Shown: positions 52,093 through 59,920 of the stretch, piece by piece | How positions within the stretch are numbered: the first letter of the stretch is position 1 | Layout of the letters: the number at the start of each line of letters is the position of its first letter | Origin: Schlegelella_A sp036263655 | GTDB taxonomy: Bacteria; Pseudomonadota; Gammaproteobacteria; Burkholderiales; Burkholderiaceae_C | Reading direction: 5' to 3' | Assembly: GCA_036263655.1 (NCBI GenBank) | Contig: DATAGP010000052.1 | Location: 1 to 64,000, forward strand | Length of the DNA: 64,000 bases | Notes under the pieces: generated by a model | The model's database searches: none | The model's input: only the letters and a program-made list of their open reading frames with translations | Told to the model about the DNA's origin: nothing | Position numbers and translations under genes: made by a program

Positions 52093-52721
52093 GCCTCGAC
52101 CTGACGCAGCTCGCCGCGATCGCCGCCGCGCTCGGCTGGGCCAGCGGCCTGCGCCTCTACGCCGTCGTCTTCCTCACCGGTCTGGCCGGCTGGCTCGGCT
52201 GGGTCGACCTGCCCGGCGGCCTGAAGCTGCTGCAGAGCCCGTGGCTGCTCGGCGCCAGCGGCTTCATGCTGTTCGTCGAGTTCTTCGCCGACAAGATCCC
52301 CGGGCTCGACACGCTCTGGGACGGCGTCCACACGCTGATCCGCATCCCGGCCGGCGCGGCGCTCGCCGCGTCGGTGTTCGGCGTCGACCAGGCCGAGTGG
52401 GCCGCCGCGGCGGCGCTCCTCGGCGGCTCGCTGGCCGCGACCAGTCATTTCGCGAAGGCGACCACGCGGGCGGCCGCGAACACCTCGCCCGAGCCGTTCT
52501 CCAACCTGGGGCTGTCGCTGCTCGGCGACGCGATCGTCCCGGGCGCCCTGTGGCTGGCGTGGACCGAACCGGTGACCTTCATGGTCCTGCTCGTTCTGGC
52601 GGTGATCGCCATGGTCGCGACCACGTGGCTGCTGTGGCGCTTCGTGCGCGGCATGTTCTCGAAGCTCGGGCTGGGGCGGCAGCCCGCGCCGCCTGGCCCG
52701 CCCGTCGAGGCGAGACGATGA
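52089..52721 (+). CDS. DUF4126 membrane protein
   Basis: A 210-aa inner-membrane protein with about five hydrophobic segments. It opens LDLTQLAAIAAALGWASGLR, and HFAKATTRAAANTSPEPFSN is the conserved DUF4126 loop. The function is unknown. The GTG start overlaps the hydratase stop (GTGA), and its own stop overlaps the HMG-CoA lyase ATG, so it is tightly coupled to both metabolic genes. The upstream open frame belongs to a shadow of the hydratase. Confidence 0.85.
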   Translation: MSLDLTQLAAIAAALGWASGLRLYAVVFLTGLAGWLGWVDLPGGLKLLQSPWLLGASGFMLFVEFFADKIPGLDTLWDGVHTLIRIPAGAALAASVFGVDQAEWAAAAALLGGSLAATSHFAKATTRAAANTSPEPFSNLGLSLLGDAIVPGALWLAWTEPVTFMVLLVLAVIAMVATTWLLWRFVRGMFSKLGLGRQPAPPGPPVEARR

Positions 52722-53644
52722 GCACCCTCCCGCAACGCGTCACCCTCGTCGACGTCGGCCCGCGCGACGGCCTGCAGAACGAGAAGGACCCCGTCGACGC
52801 CGCCGTCAAGATCGAGCTCGTGCACCGCCTGCAGGCGGCCGGCCTGAGGGAGATCGAGGTCACCAGCTTCGTCAGCCCGAAGTGGGTGCCGCAGATGGCC
52901 GACAACGCCGCGGTGATGGCCGGCATCGAGCGCCGGCCGGGCGTCCGCTACTCGGTGCTGACGCCCAACATGAAGGGGCTCGACGCGGCGCTGTCGGCGC
53001 CGCGGGCGCAGTGGCCGGACGAGGTGGTGGTGTTCGCGGCCGCGAGCGAGGCCTTCAGCCGGCGCAACATCAACTGCTCGATCGACGAGAGCGTCGAGCG
53101 CTTCCGCCCCGTCGTCGCGGCGGCGCGGTCGCACGGCATCAAGGTCCGCTGCGCGGTCTCGGTGGCGCTCGGCTGTCCGTACCAGGGCGACGTCAGCGCC
53201 GACGAGGTGGAGCACGTCGTGCGGCTGATGAAGGAGATCGGCGTCCAGCACTGCGGCATCGCCGACACCATCGGCGTCGGCACGCCGAAGAAGGTGCAGG
53301 CGGCGATGGAGCGCGCCTTGCGCCACTTTCCCATCGAGCAGGTGAGCGGCCATTTCCACGACACCTACGCGCAGGGCGTGAGCAACGTCTACGCCGCCCT
53401 CGAGGTCGGCATCTCGACCTTCGATGCCAGCGTCGCCGGCCTCGGCGGCTGCCCGTACGCGAAGGGCGCGACCGGCAACGTCGCAACCGAAGACGTGCTG
53501 TTCCTGCTCGACGGCCTCGGCGTCGAGACGGGCGTGTCGATCGACGGCGTGGTGGATGCGGCCGCGTTCATCTCCGGCGTGCTCGGGAGGAAGCCGGTGT
53601 CTCGGTCGGCGAATGCGCTGCTCGCGAAGCGGGCGAGGGCGTAG
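52718..53644 (+). CDS. mvaB: Hydroxymethylglutaryl-CoA lyase
   Basis: A 308-aa TIM-barrel lyase that cleaves 3-hydroxy-3-methylglutaryl-CoA into acetoacetate and acetyl-CoA, the last step of leucine degradation. DVGPRDGLQNE (12-22) holds the catalytic Arg/Asp and metal site. SGHFHDTYAQG gives the metal-ligand histidines, and GLGGCPYAKGATGN carries the catalytic cysteine. Its length matches bacterial LiuE/MvaB. It is the last gene of the MerR-aceK operon. Confidence 0.95.
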   Translation: MSTLPQRVTLVDVGPRDGLQNEKDPVDAAVKIELVHRLQAAGLREIEVTSFVSPKWVPQMADNAAVMAGIERRPGVRYSVLTPNMKGLDAALSAPRAQWPDEVVVFAAASEAFSRRNINCSIDESVERFRPVVAAARSHGIKVRCAVSVALGCPYQGDVSADEVEHVVRLMKEIGVQHCGIADTIGVGTPKKVQAAMERALRHFPIEQVSGHFHDTYAQGVSNVYAALEVGISTFDASVAGLGGCPYAKGATGNVATEDVLFLLDGLGVETGVSIDGVVDAAAFISGVLGRKPVSRSANALLAKRARA

Positions 53645-53773
53645 GTCGAAGGCGTCGGGAACGGGGCTCGCCCGGGCAAGGCTCGACGCTATCCCACGGG
53701 GAACACCTGAGGTGCCGACGCGACGACTGTTGCGTAATACACGTCCGATCCGCATTCCGACAGGAGATCTTCC

Positions 53774-54448
53774 GTGCAAAGACCCCGAGCCCTCGTCCTC
53801 GCCGCGGCTGCCGCCGCCCTGCTGGCCGCGTGCACCACCACGTCGTCCACCGGGCCGATGAGCTTCTTCATCACCAGCACCGGCAGCGGCAAGGGCGCCG
53901 ACCTGGGCGGGCTGGCCGGTGCCGACGCGCTCTGCCAGCGCCTCGCCACCGCGGCCGGCGCCGGCGGCAAGACCTGGCGCGCCTACCTGAGCACGCCTCC
54001 GACGTTCCCGTCCGGCTCGACCCCGGCCGTCGCCGCCGTGCACGCGCGCGACCGCATCGGCAGCGGCCCCTGGTTCAACGCGAAGGGCCAGCTGATCGCG
54101 CGCGACCTGAATCACCTGCACAACGGCAACAACATCTCCAAGGAGACGGCGCTCGACGAGCGCGGCAACCCGGTCAAGGGCCGTGGCGACACGCCGAACG
54201 AGCACGACATCCTGACCGGCACGCGCGCCGACGGCACCGCCTTCGCGCCGCAGACCGACACCACCTGCGGCTCGTGGACCAAGAGCGGCGAGGGCTCGGC
54301 GGTCGTCGGCCACCACGACCGCACCGGTCCCACGGCCGACGCCTGGGCGAAGTCCTGGAACTTCTCGCACCAGTCGGTCGGCTGCAGCCAGGAAGCGCTG
54401 GTCCGCACCGGCGGCTCGGGCCGGCTCTACTGCTTCGCCGGCAACTGA
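53774..54448 (+). CDS. Lectin-like (DUF1554-type) lipoprotein
   Basis: A 224-aa exported lipoprotein. The signal peptide ends in a lipobox LLAAC with Cys20 as the lipidated residue. The mature part resembles the endostatin/C-type-lectin-like DUF1554 domain: GLAGADALCQRLATAAGAGG, TWRAYLSTPP, HDRIG-like ARDRIGSGPW, HDILTGTRADGT, and CGSWTKSGEGSAVVGHHDRT near the C-terminal cysteines. The role is unknown; it is probably anchored in the outer membrane. The GTG at 53774 has AGGAGA 6 nt upstream. Confidence 0.8.
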   Translation: MQRPRALVLAAAAAALLAACTTTSSTGPMSFFITSTGSGKGADLGGLAGADALCQRLATAAGAGGKTWRAYLSTPPTFPSGSTPAVAAVHARDRIGSGPWFNAKGQLIARDLNHLHNGNNISKETALDERGNPVKGRGDTPNEHDILTGTRADGTAFAPQTDTTCGSWTKSGEGSAVVGHHDRTGPTADAWAKSWNFSHQSVGCSQEALVRTGGSGRLYCFAGN

Positions 54449-54460
54449 CGAGGAAGGGAC

Positions 54461-54485
54461 GGGCGGGCTCCGGCCGCGCCCGCCC
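54461..54485. terminator. Hairpin between convergent genes
   Basis: GGGCGGGC and GCCCGCCC form an 8-bp perfect stem with a 9-nt loop in the 43-bp gap between the convergent lipoprotein and amidohydrolase genes. It may act as a bidirectional terminator, but neither side has a T-run. Confidence 0.45.
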
Positions 54486-54491
54486 TGCCGC

Positions 54492-55472
54492 TCAGAGCCC
54501 GAAGACGCGCATGGCGTTGGCGCCACGGATCGCAGCGCACTGCTCCGCCGGCAGCTCGGCGGTGTTGGCGAACGCGCCTTTGGTGTCGTGCACCCAGTGC
54601 GGCCAGTCGGTGCCGAACATCACGTGCTCGGCGCCGACCACCGAAACCAGGTAGCGCAGCGCGCCGAGGTTGTAGGTGATGTTGTCGTAGTAGATGTGGC
54701 GCAGGTAGTCGGTGGGCTTCCTCTTCATCTGCCGGCGCTCCTTCAGCTCGACCTCGTCGCCCTTCTCGAAGCGGCCGACGAGGTAGGGCAGGGTGCCGCC
54801 GCCGTGCGCGGCGATGATCTTCAGGTTCGGGTGGGTGTCGAAGAAGCCCTCGAAGATCATCCGCGTGATCGCCAGGGTGGTGTCGAACATGAAGCCGACC
54901 GACCAGCTCAGGTCGAACTTGGTCATGTCCATGAGGTCGACGCCGGGCGGATCGGTCGGGTGCACCAGCACCGGCAGGGCGCGCCGGTCGATCTCGGCCC
55001 AGATCGGCGCGAACAGCGGGTCGGTGAGGCTGCGCCCGGCGACGTTGGCCAGCACCATCACGCCCACCGCGCCGTTGGCGCAGGTCCGCTCGAGCTCCTC
55101 GACCGCCCGCTGCGGGTACTCCCAGGGCAGCGACGTGAACCAGCGGATGCGGTCCGGGTACGTGGCCTGCGCCTCGCGCATGTTGTCGTTCGACTCCCTC
55201 GCCGCGCGGCAGCTGATGTCCTCGTCGCCCCAGTACACGTTCGGGCAGGTCAGCGACACGATGGAGACGTCGATGCCGGCGGCGTCCATGTGCTGGATGC
55301 GCAGGCCATAGTCGAAGTGCCCTTTCTGCGGCAGCACCACCGGCGTGTCGCCGCGGAAGATCTCGCGCTGGCCGTCCGGCCGCGTCTTCAGGTTGTAGAT
55401 GCCGCCTTCCTTCTGCAGCAGCTCGAGCCACCGCGCGGTGAACATGTGGGTGTGGACGTCGATGACCGGCAT
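54492..55472 (-). CDS. Amidohydrolase, ACMSD-like (TIM-barrel metal-dependent hydrolase)
   Basis: A 326-aa amidohydrolase-2/ACMSD-family protein. The first metal motif is DVHTHMFTARW (residues 5-15). Later ligands lie in VLVHPTDPPG and IIAAHGGGTLPYLVGRFEKG, and the final Asp in MFGTDWPHW. Members decarboxylate or hydrolyse aromatic-ring cleavage products such as aminocarboxymuconate semialdehyde or gamma-resorcylate. The substrate is unknown. It is divergent from the Bug binding protein across 184 bp, so the two may concern the same compound. Confidence 0.87.
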   Translation of the reverse strand: MPVIDVHTHMFTARWLELLQKEGGIYNLKTRPDGQREIFRGDTPVVLPQKGHFDYGLRIQHMDAAGIDVSIVSLTCPNVYWGDEDISCRAARESNDNMREAQATYPDRIRWFTSLPWEYPQRAVEELERTCANGAVGVMVLANVAGRSLTDPLFAPIWAEIDRRALPVLVHPTDPPGVDLMDMTKFDLSWSVGFMFDTTLAITRMIFEGFFDTHPNLKIIAAHGGGTLPYLVGRFEKGDEVELKERRQMKRKPTDYLRHIYYDNITYNLGALRYLVSVVGAEHVMFGTDWPHWVHDTKGAFANTAELPAEQCAAIRGANAMRVFGL

Positions 55473-55656
55473 GGCGGCTCTCCTGGGTGGCGTCGCAGCC
55501 TACGACGCCGGGCGGCGGGGGCGATCGGAGGCGGCACTTTAGTTGAACGCCACGCTCGGATTCAGGCCGGGTAGACACCGATGCAGGGCCAGGTGGCGTC
55601 GACCAAGATGCCTCGTCGCGGGTGCCTCGCGCCCGCCTGCTTCTGAAGGATTCCCC

Positions 55657-56628
55657 GTGAAGAGAAGACAATTGAACCGGTTCGCCGCAGCGCTCGCGCT
55701 CGGCCTGGCCGCAGCACCGCTGGCGCACGCGCAGGACAAGCCGATGATGCGCATCCTGGTCGGCTTTCCGCCCGGCGGCTCGGTCGACATCGTCGCGCGC
55801 CTGCTCGCGGAGCACATGAAGACGACGCTCGACCAGAACGTGATCGTCGACAACAAGCCGGGTGCCGCGGGCCGCGTCGCCCTCGGCGAGATCAAGCGCG
55901 CCGCGCCCGACGGCAACACCCTCGTGCTGGCGCCGAGCGGCGCCCTCGTCATCCTGCCGTGGCTCTACAAGAACGTCGGCTACGACCCGATCAAGGACTT
56001 CACGCCGATCGCCCGCGTCACCACCTTCGACTTCGCCGTGACCGCCGGCCCGGCGGCGCCCGCCGGCGACCTGAAGGCGGTGCTGGCCTGGCTGAAGGCC
56101 AATCCAGGCAAGGCCAACTACGCGACCTCCGGCGCCGGCACGGTGCCGCACTTCGCCGGCCAGCTGCTCGCGCAGGAGACCGGCATCCCGCTCACGCACG
56201 TCGCCTACAAGGGCGGCGCCCTCGCCGCGCAGGACCTGCTCGGCGGCCAAGTGCCGATCATGATCGACACCGCGTCCGAGACCATCGAGCACCACAAGGC
56301 TGGCAAGCTGCGCATCCTCGCGATCAGCGGCGAGACCCGCTCGGCCGTGCTGCCCGACGTGCCGACGCTGAAGGAGCAGGGGGTCAACGTCGTCGCCGAT
56401 GCCTTCTTCGGGCTCTACGGTCCGGCCGGCATGCCCGCCGACCGGGTGCAGAAGATCAGCGACGCGGTGGCCAAGGCGCTCGCCACGCCCGAAGTCCAGG
56501 CGAAGATCCGCGCCGTCGCGCTGACGCCGAGCTACGCGTCCTCGCAGTCGCTCGCCACGACGCAGGCAGCGCACCTGAAGCGCTGGGAAGCGCCGATCAA
56601 GGCGTCGGGCTACACGGTCGAGCAGTAG
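55657..56628 (+). CDS. Tripartite tricarboxylate transporter (Bug) substrate-binding protein
   Basis: A 323-aa periplasmic protein. A Sec signal peptide (RFAAALALGLAAAPLAHAQD, cleaved after AHA) is followed by the Bug family signature RILVGFPPGGSVDIVARLLA, VDNKPGAAGRVALGEI, YATSGAGTVPHFAGQLLA and HVAYKGGALAAQDLLGG. Such proteins bind carboxylic acids and are greatly expanded in Burkholderiales, often without their TctAB permeases nearby, as here. I chose the GTG at 55657, 7 nt after AAGGA. Confidence 0.92.
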   Translation: MKRRQLNRFAAALALGLAAAPLAHAQDKPMMRILVGFPPGGSVDIVARLLAEHMKTTLDQNVIVDNKPGAAGRVALGEIKRAAPDGNTLVLAPSGALVILPWLYKNVGYDPIKDFTPIARVTTFDFAVTAGPAAPAGDLKAVLAWLKANPGKANYATSGAGTVPHFAGQLLAQETGIPLTHVAYKGGALAAQDLLGGQVPIMIDTASETIEHHKAGKLRILAISGETRSAVLPDVPTLKEQGVNVVADAFFGLYGPAGMPADRVQKISDAVAKALATPEVQAKIRAVALTPSYASSQSLATTQAAHLKRWEAPIKASGYTVEQ

Positions 56629-56640
56629 TCCGCCGGGGCT

Positions 56641-58185
56641 TCAGCCCGAGCGGGCGATCCACGCGACGATGGCGTCGAGCGCCGGCCGAGCGGCCGCCGC
56701 CTCGGCGTGGCTGACGATCAGCGTCACCGCGTACACCTTGCCGCTCTGCGCCCGCACGTAACCGGCGAGGGCGCGGGTGTCCGACAGCGTGCCGGTCTTC
56801 AGGAAGGCCCGGCCGCGCGTCGCTTCGCCGGTCATGCGATGCACGAGCGTGCCGTCGACGCCGGCGATGGGCAGCGAGTCGATGAAGCTCTGCCCGTGCG
56901 GGCCTTGCCAGGCCTTGCGCAGCAGCTCGACGAGCGCCTGCGGCTTGCCGCGCTCGGCCCGCGACTCGCCGGATCCGACGACCACGGTGAGATCGCCGTC
57001 GCGCAATCCCTGCGTGCGCAGCCAGCCGCGCATGCGCTCCTGCGCCGCCGGCAGCACGCCGCCGCGCCGGCGTGCCGGCGTCGCCGCGTCGCCGGCGAGC
57101 GAGAGCAGGACGCTGCGCGCCGCCTCGTTGTTGCTGGTCTTGTTCATCTCGCGCAGGACCTCGGTGACCGGCGTCGACAACTCGCTCGACCAGCGCCCGT
57201 CGCGCCGCGCCGGCGCGTGATCGCGCTCGACGACGCGGCCGGCGAGGCTGCCGCCCGCTTCGCTCCAGAGCTCGGCCACCATCGTCGGCGCGGCGATCGG
57301 CAGCGTCGGCGCCGTGCCGAGCGTCGGATCGAAACGGGCGTCTGCCGGCGAGGCCACGTGGGCGATGTCCTCGGCCGGACACTCGGCGCTCCAGCGACCG
57401 CGCACCCAGAGCTGCAGCGCCGGTCCCGGGCCGACTTCGTCGGGCCGCTTCCAGCGCGCCCAGGCGGCGCAGCCCCCGCCCATGAACACGTCGTTGACGA
57501 CCACGACGTTGGCCGGACGCGGCGTTAGGGTGACGACGGCACGCTCGCCGGTCGAAGGCCCGATGCGGACGAGCAGCTTGCCCTGGTTGTAGGTGCGCCC
57601 GTCCATCGGCGCATCGGGCTCGCGCTCTTCCTCGGTCGCCGGCAGCTGCTTCGGGTCGCGCTCGTGCAGCAGGGCGACGTCGTGGAGGACGATGTTGCCG
57701 CCGATCGACTGCAGGCCCTCGTCGCGCATCTGCGCGAACCAGCGCCGCAGCTCGTGCCCGGTCAGGCCGACCGCGCCGCCGCGGATGACCAGGTCGCCGG
57801 CCAGCCGCCCGCCGGCGACCGGTCCGGTCGCATGCGCCGACGTCTGCCAGCGGTGCTCGGCCCCGAGGACGTCGAGCGCGGCGAGCGAGGTCACCAGCTT
57901 GGTCGTCGAGGCGAGCAGGAAGGGGCGCTCGGCGTTGAGCGCGAGCAGCGGCGGCACGTCAGCGCTCTCGACCGAGCGCACGTGCAGGCCGAAGCTCGAC
58001 TCCGGCAGGCCCGTGACGCGCAGGATCGACGCGACCGGCGCGGGCACGGCGCTCGTCGTGCGCGCGCGCGCCGGCTTCGGCCGGGCGCCGTCGGCTCGCG
58101 CCGCCAACGCGCTGCTCGGCTCGACGGCGAGCAGCAGGCCGAGGGCGGCGCCGAGCAAACGCGCGATCGAGCGAGGGCACGGCAT
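56641..58185 (-). CDS. dacB: D-alanyl-D-alanine carboxypeptidase/endopeptidase (PBP4)
   Basis: A 514-aa periplasmic serine peptidase of the S13 family, trimming peptide side chains and cross-links of peptidoglycan. After a signal peptide (~1-29), the penicillin-binding motifs are SxxK at 93-96 (STTK), SNN in NKTSNNEAAR and KTG in FLKTGTLSD. A large insert domain separates the first two, as in other PBP4 proteins. It is convergent with the Bug gene and 10 bp after fpr on the minus strand. Confidence 0.93.
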   Translation of the reverse strand: MPCPRSIARLLGAALGLLLAVEPSSALAARADGARPKPARARTTSAVPAPVASILRVTGLPESSFGLHVRSVESADVPPLLALNAERPFLLASTTKLVTSLAALDVLGAEHRWQTSAHATGPVAGGRLAGDLVIRGGAVGLTGHELRRWFAQMRDEGLQSIGGNIVLHDVALLHERDPKQLPATEEEREPDAPMDGRTYNQGKLLVRIGPSTGERAVVTLTPRPANVVVVNDVFMGGGCAAWARWKRPDEVGPGPALQLWVRGRWSAECPAEDIAHVASPADARFDPTLGTAPTLPIAAPTMVAELWSEAGGSLAGRVVERDHAPARRDGRWSSELSTPVTEVLREMNKTSNNEAARSVLLSLAGDAATPARRRGGVLPAAQERMRGWLRTQGLRDGDLTVVVGSGESRAERGKPQALVELLRKAWQGPHGQSFIDSLPIAGVDGTLVHRMTGEATRGRAFLKTGTLSDTRALAGYVRAQSGKVYAVTLIVSHAEAAAARPALDAIVAWIARSG

Positions 58186-58195
58186 GTCGTGGCGC

Positions 58196-58972
58196 CTACT
58201 TCTCGACGAACGCCCGCTCGATGACGTAGTCGCCGGCCTGGCCGATGCCGGCCGAGATCTTGAAGCCGGCGTCGTCGAGGACCATGCGCATGTCCTTCAG
58301 CATCGCCGGGCCGCCGCAGATCATGGCCCGGTCGGTCTTCGGGTCGATCTGCGGGAAGCCGATGTCGCGGCAGAGCTTGCCGTTCGCGATCAGTTCGGGC
58401 AGACGGCCCTGGTTGCGGAACGGCTCGCGCGTCACGGTGGGGTAGTAGACGAGCTGGTCGCGCACCAGTTCGCCCAGGTGGTCGTGCTTCGGCAGCTCGT
58501 GCGCGATCAGGTCGGCGTAGGCGAGCTCGTCGACCTTGCGCACGCCGTGCACGAGGACGATCTTCTCGAAGCGCTCGTAGGTGTCCGGGTCGCGGATGAT
58601 GCTCATGAAAGGCGCCAGCCCGGTGCCGGTCGCGAACAGGTAGAGGTTGCGGCCGGGCAGCAGGTCGGTGAGCACCAGCGTGCCGGTCGGCTTCCGGCCC
58701 ACGAGCACCTCGTCGCCGACCTTCAGGTGCTGCAGGCGCGAGGTGAGCGGCCCGTTCGGCACCTTGATGCTGAAGAACTCGAGGTGCTCCTCCCAGTGCG
58801 GGCTGGCGATCGAGTAGGCCCGCATCAGCGGCTTGCCGTCGACGACGATGCCGACCATCACGAAATGGCCGCTCTCGAAGCGCAGGCTCCTGCCGCGCGT
58901 GCAGGTGAAGGTGAAGAGAGACTCGTTCCAGTGGTGGACGGTGAGGACTTTCTCGGTGTCGAAGGCGGCCAT
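58196..58972 (-). CDS. fpr: Ferredoxin--NADP+ reductase
   Basis: A 258-aa FAD enzyme that exchanges electrons between NADPH and ferredoxin or flavodoxin. The FAD-binding RAYSIASP lies in the first half. The NADP-binding domain shows YLFATGTGLAPFMSIIRDP, VHGVRKVDELAY and MICGGPAMLKDMR. The C-terminus ends in YVIERAFVEK, as in the bacterial subclass. I chose the ATG at 58972 (MAAFDTEKVL); the ATG at 58979-58981 would add three residues. It is divergent from the molybdenum hydroxylase operon. Confidence 0.93.
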   Translation of the reverse strand: MAAFDTEKVLTVHHWNESLFTFTCTRGRSLRFESGHFVMVGIVVDGKPLMRAYSIASPHWEEHLEFFSIKVPNGPLTSRLQHLKVGDEVLVGRKPTGTLVLTDLLPGRNLYLFATGTGLAPFMSIIRDPDTYERFEKIVLVHGVRKVDELAYADLIAHELPKHDHLGELVRDQLVYYPTVTREPFRNQGRLPELIANGKLCRDIGFPQIDPKTDRAMICGGPAMLKDMRMVLDDAGFKISAGIGQAGDYVIERAFVEK

Positions 58973-59068
58973 GGGCGTCATTGTCCGCAATTGCCCGGAA
59001 GCGCCCGGCGCCGACACCTTATGCTTGCACGCATCCTGGCCCGGGCCCCTGCGAGGGGCGCTGTCGTG

Positions 59069-59920
59069 ATGCACCGTTTCGAGCGGCCCGATTCGATCGC
59101 CGGCGCGGCCCGCCTGCTGGCGTCGGGCTCCTGGACCGTGCTCGCCGGAGGCACCGACGTGTACCCGGCGCACGTCGGCCGGCCGCTCGCCGCGCCGGTC
59201 ATCGACATCACGGCGATCGCCAGCCTGCGCGGCATCGTCCGCGCCGACGACGGCGGCTGGCGCATCGGCGCGACCACCACCTGGACCGACGTGATCCGGG
59301 CCGACCTGCCGCCGCTCTTCGACGCGCTCAAGGCGGCGGCACGCGAGGTCGGCGGCGTGCAGATCCAGAACACCGGCACGGTCGCCGGCAACCTCTGCAA
59401 TGCCTCGCCGGCCGCCGACGGCGTTCCCGCCCTGCTCGCCCTCGACGCGCGCGTCGTCCTGCAGAGCGCGCAGGGAGCGCGCGAGGTCGCGCTCGAGCAG
59501 TTCGTGCTCGGCAACCGCAGGACGGCGCGCACCGCCGACGAGCTGGTGATCGCGGTCCGCGTCCCGGCCCGCGGCGAGAACGCACGCTCGGCCTTCATCA
59601 AGCTCGGCGGACGCCGCTACCTGACGATCTCGATGACGATGGTCGCGGTCGCGATCGACGTCGACGCCGCGGGGCGGATCGCTCATGCCGGCGTCGCGGT
59701 GGGCAGCTGCTCGGCCGCGGCGCGCCGCCTGCCGGCGCTCGAAGCCCGCCTGCTCGGCGCGACCGCCGCCGCCGACCTCGCCACGCGCGTCGACGCCTCC
59801 GACCTGGCGCCGCTGACGCCGATCGACGACCTGCGCGCCAGCGCCGTGTATCGACGCGATGCGACGCTGACGCTGCTGCGGCGCGCCTTGCGCCTGCTCG
59901 GCGACGAGGTGCCGGCGTGA
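59069..59920 (+). CDS. Molybdenum hydroxylase FAD-binding subunit (xanthine dehydrogenase family subunit M)
   Basis: A 283-aa medium subunit of a xanthine dehydrogenase/CO-dehydrogenase-type enzyme. The FAD motifs are LAGGTDVYP (near residues 29-37) and QIQNTGTVAGNLCNASPAAD. The C-terminal CODH_C domain follows (YLTISMTMVAVAIDVDAAGR). It carries electrons from the iron-sulfur clusters to an acceptor. Its stop overlaps the GTG of the next gene (GTGA), so the two are made together. Confidence 0.92.
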   Translation: MHRFERPDSIAGAARLLASGSWTVLAGGTDVYPAHVGRPLAAPVIDITAIASLRGIVRADDGGWRIGATTTWTDVIRADLPPLFDALKAAAREVGGVQIQNTGTVAGNLCNASPAADGVPALLALDARVVLQSAQGAREVALEQFVLGNRRTARTADELVIAVRVPARGENARSAFIKLGGRRYLTISMTMVAVAIDVDAAGRIAHAGVAVGSCSAAARRLPALEARLLGATAAADLATRVDASDLAPLTPIDDLRASAVYRRDATLTLLRRALRLLGDEVPA

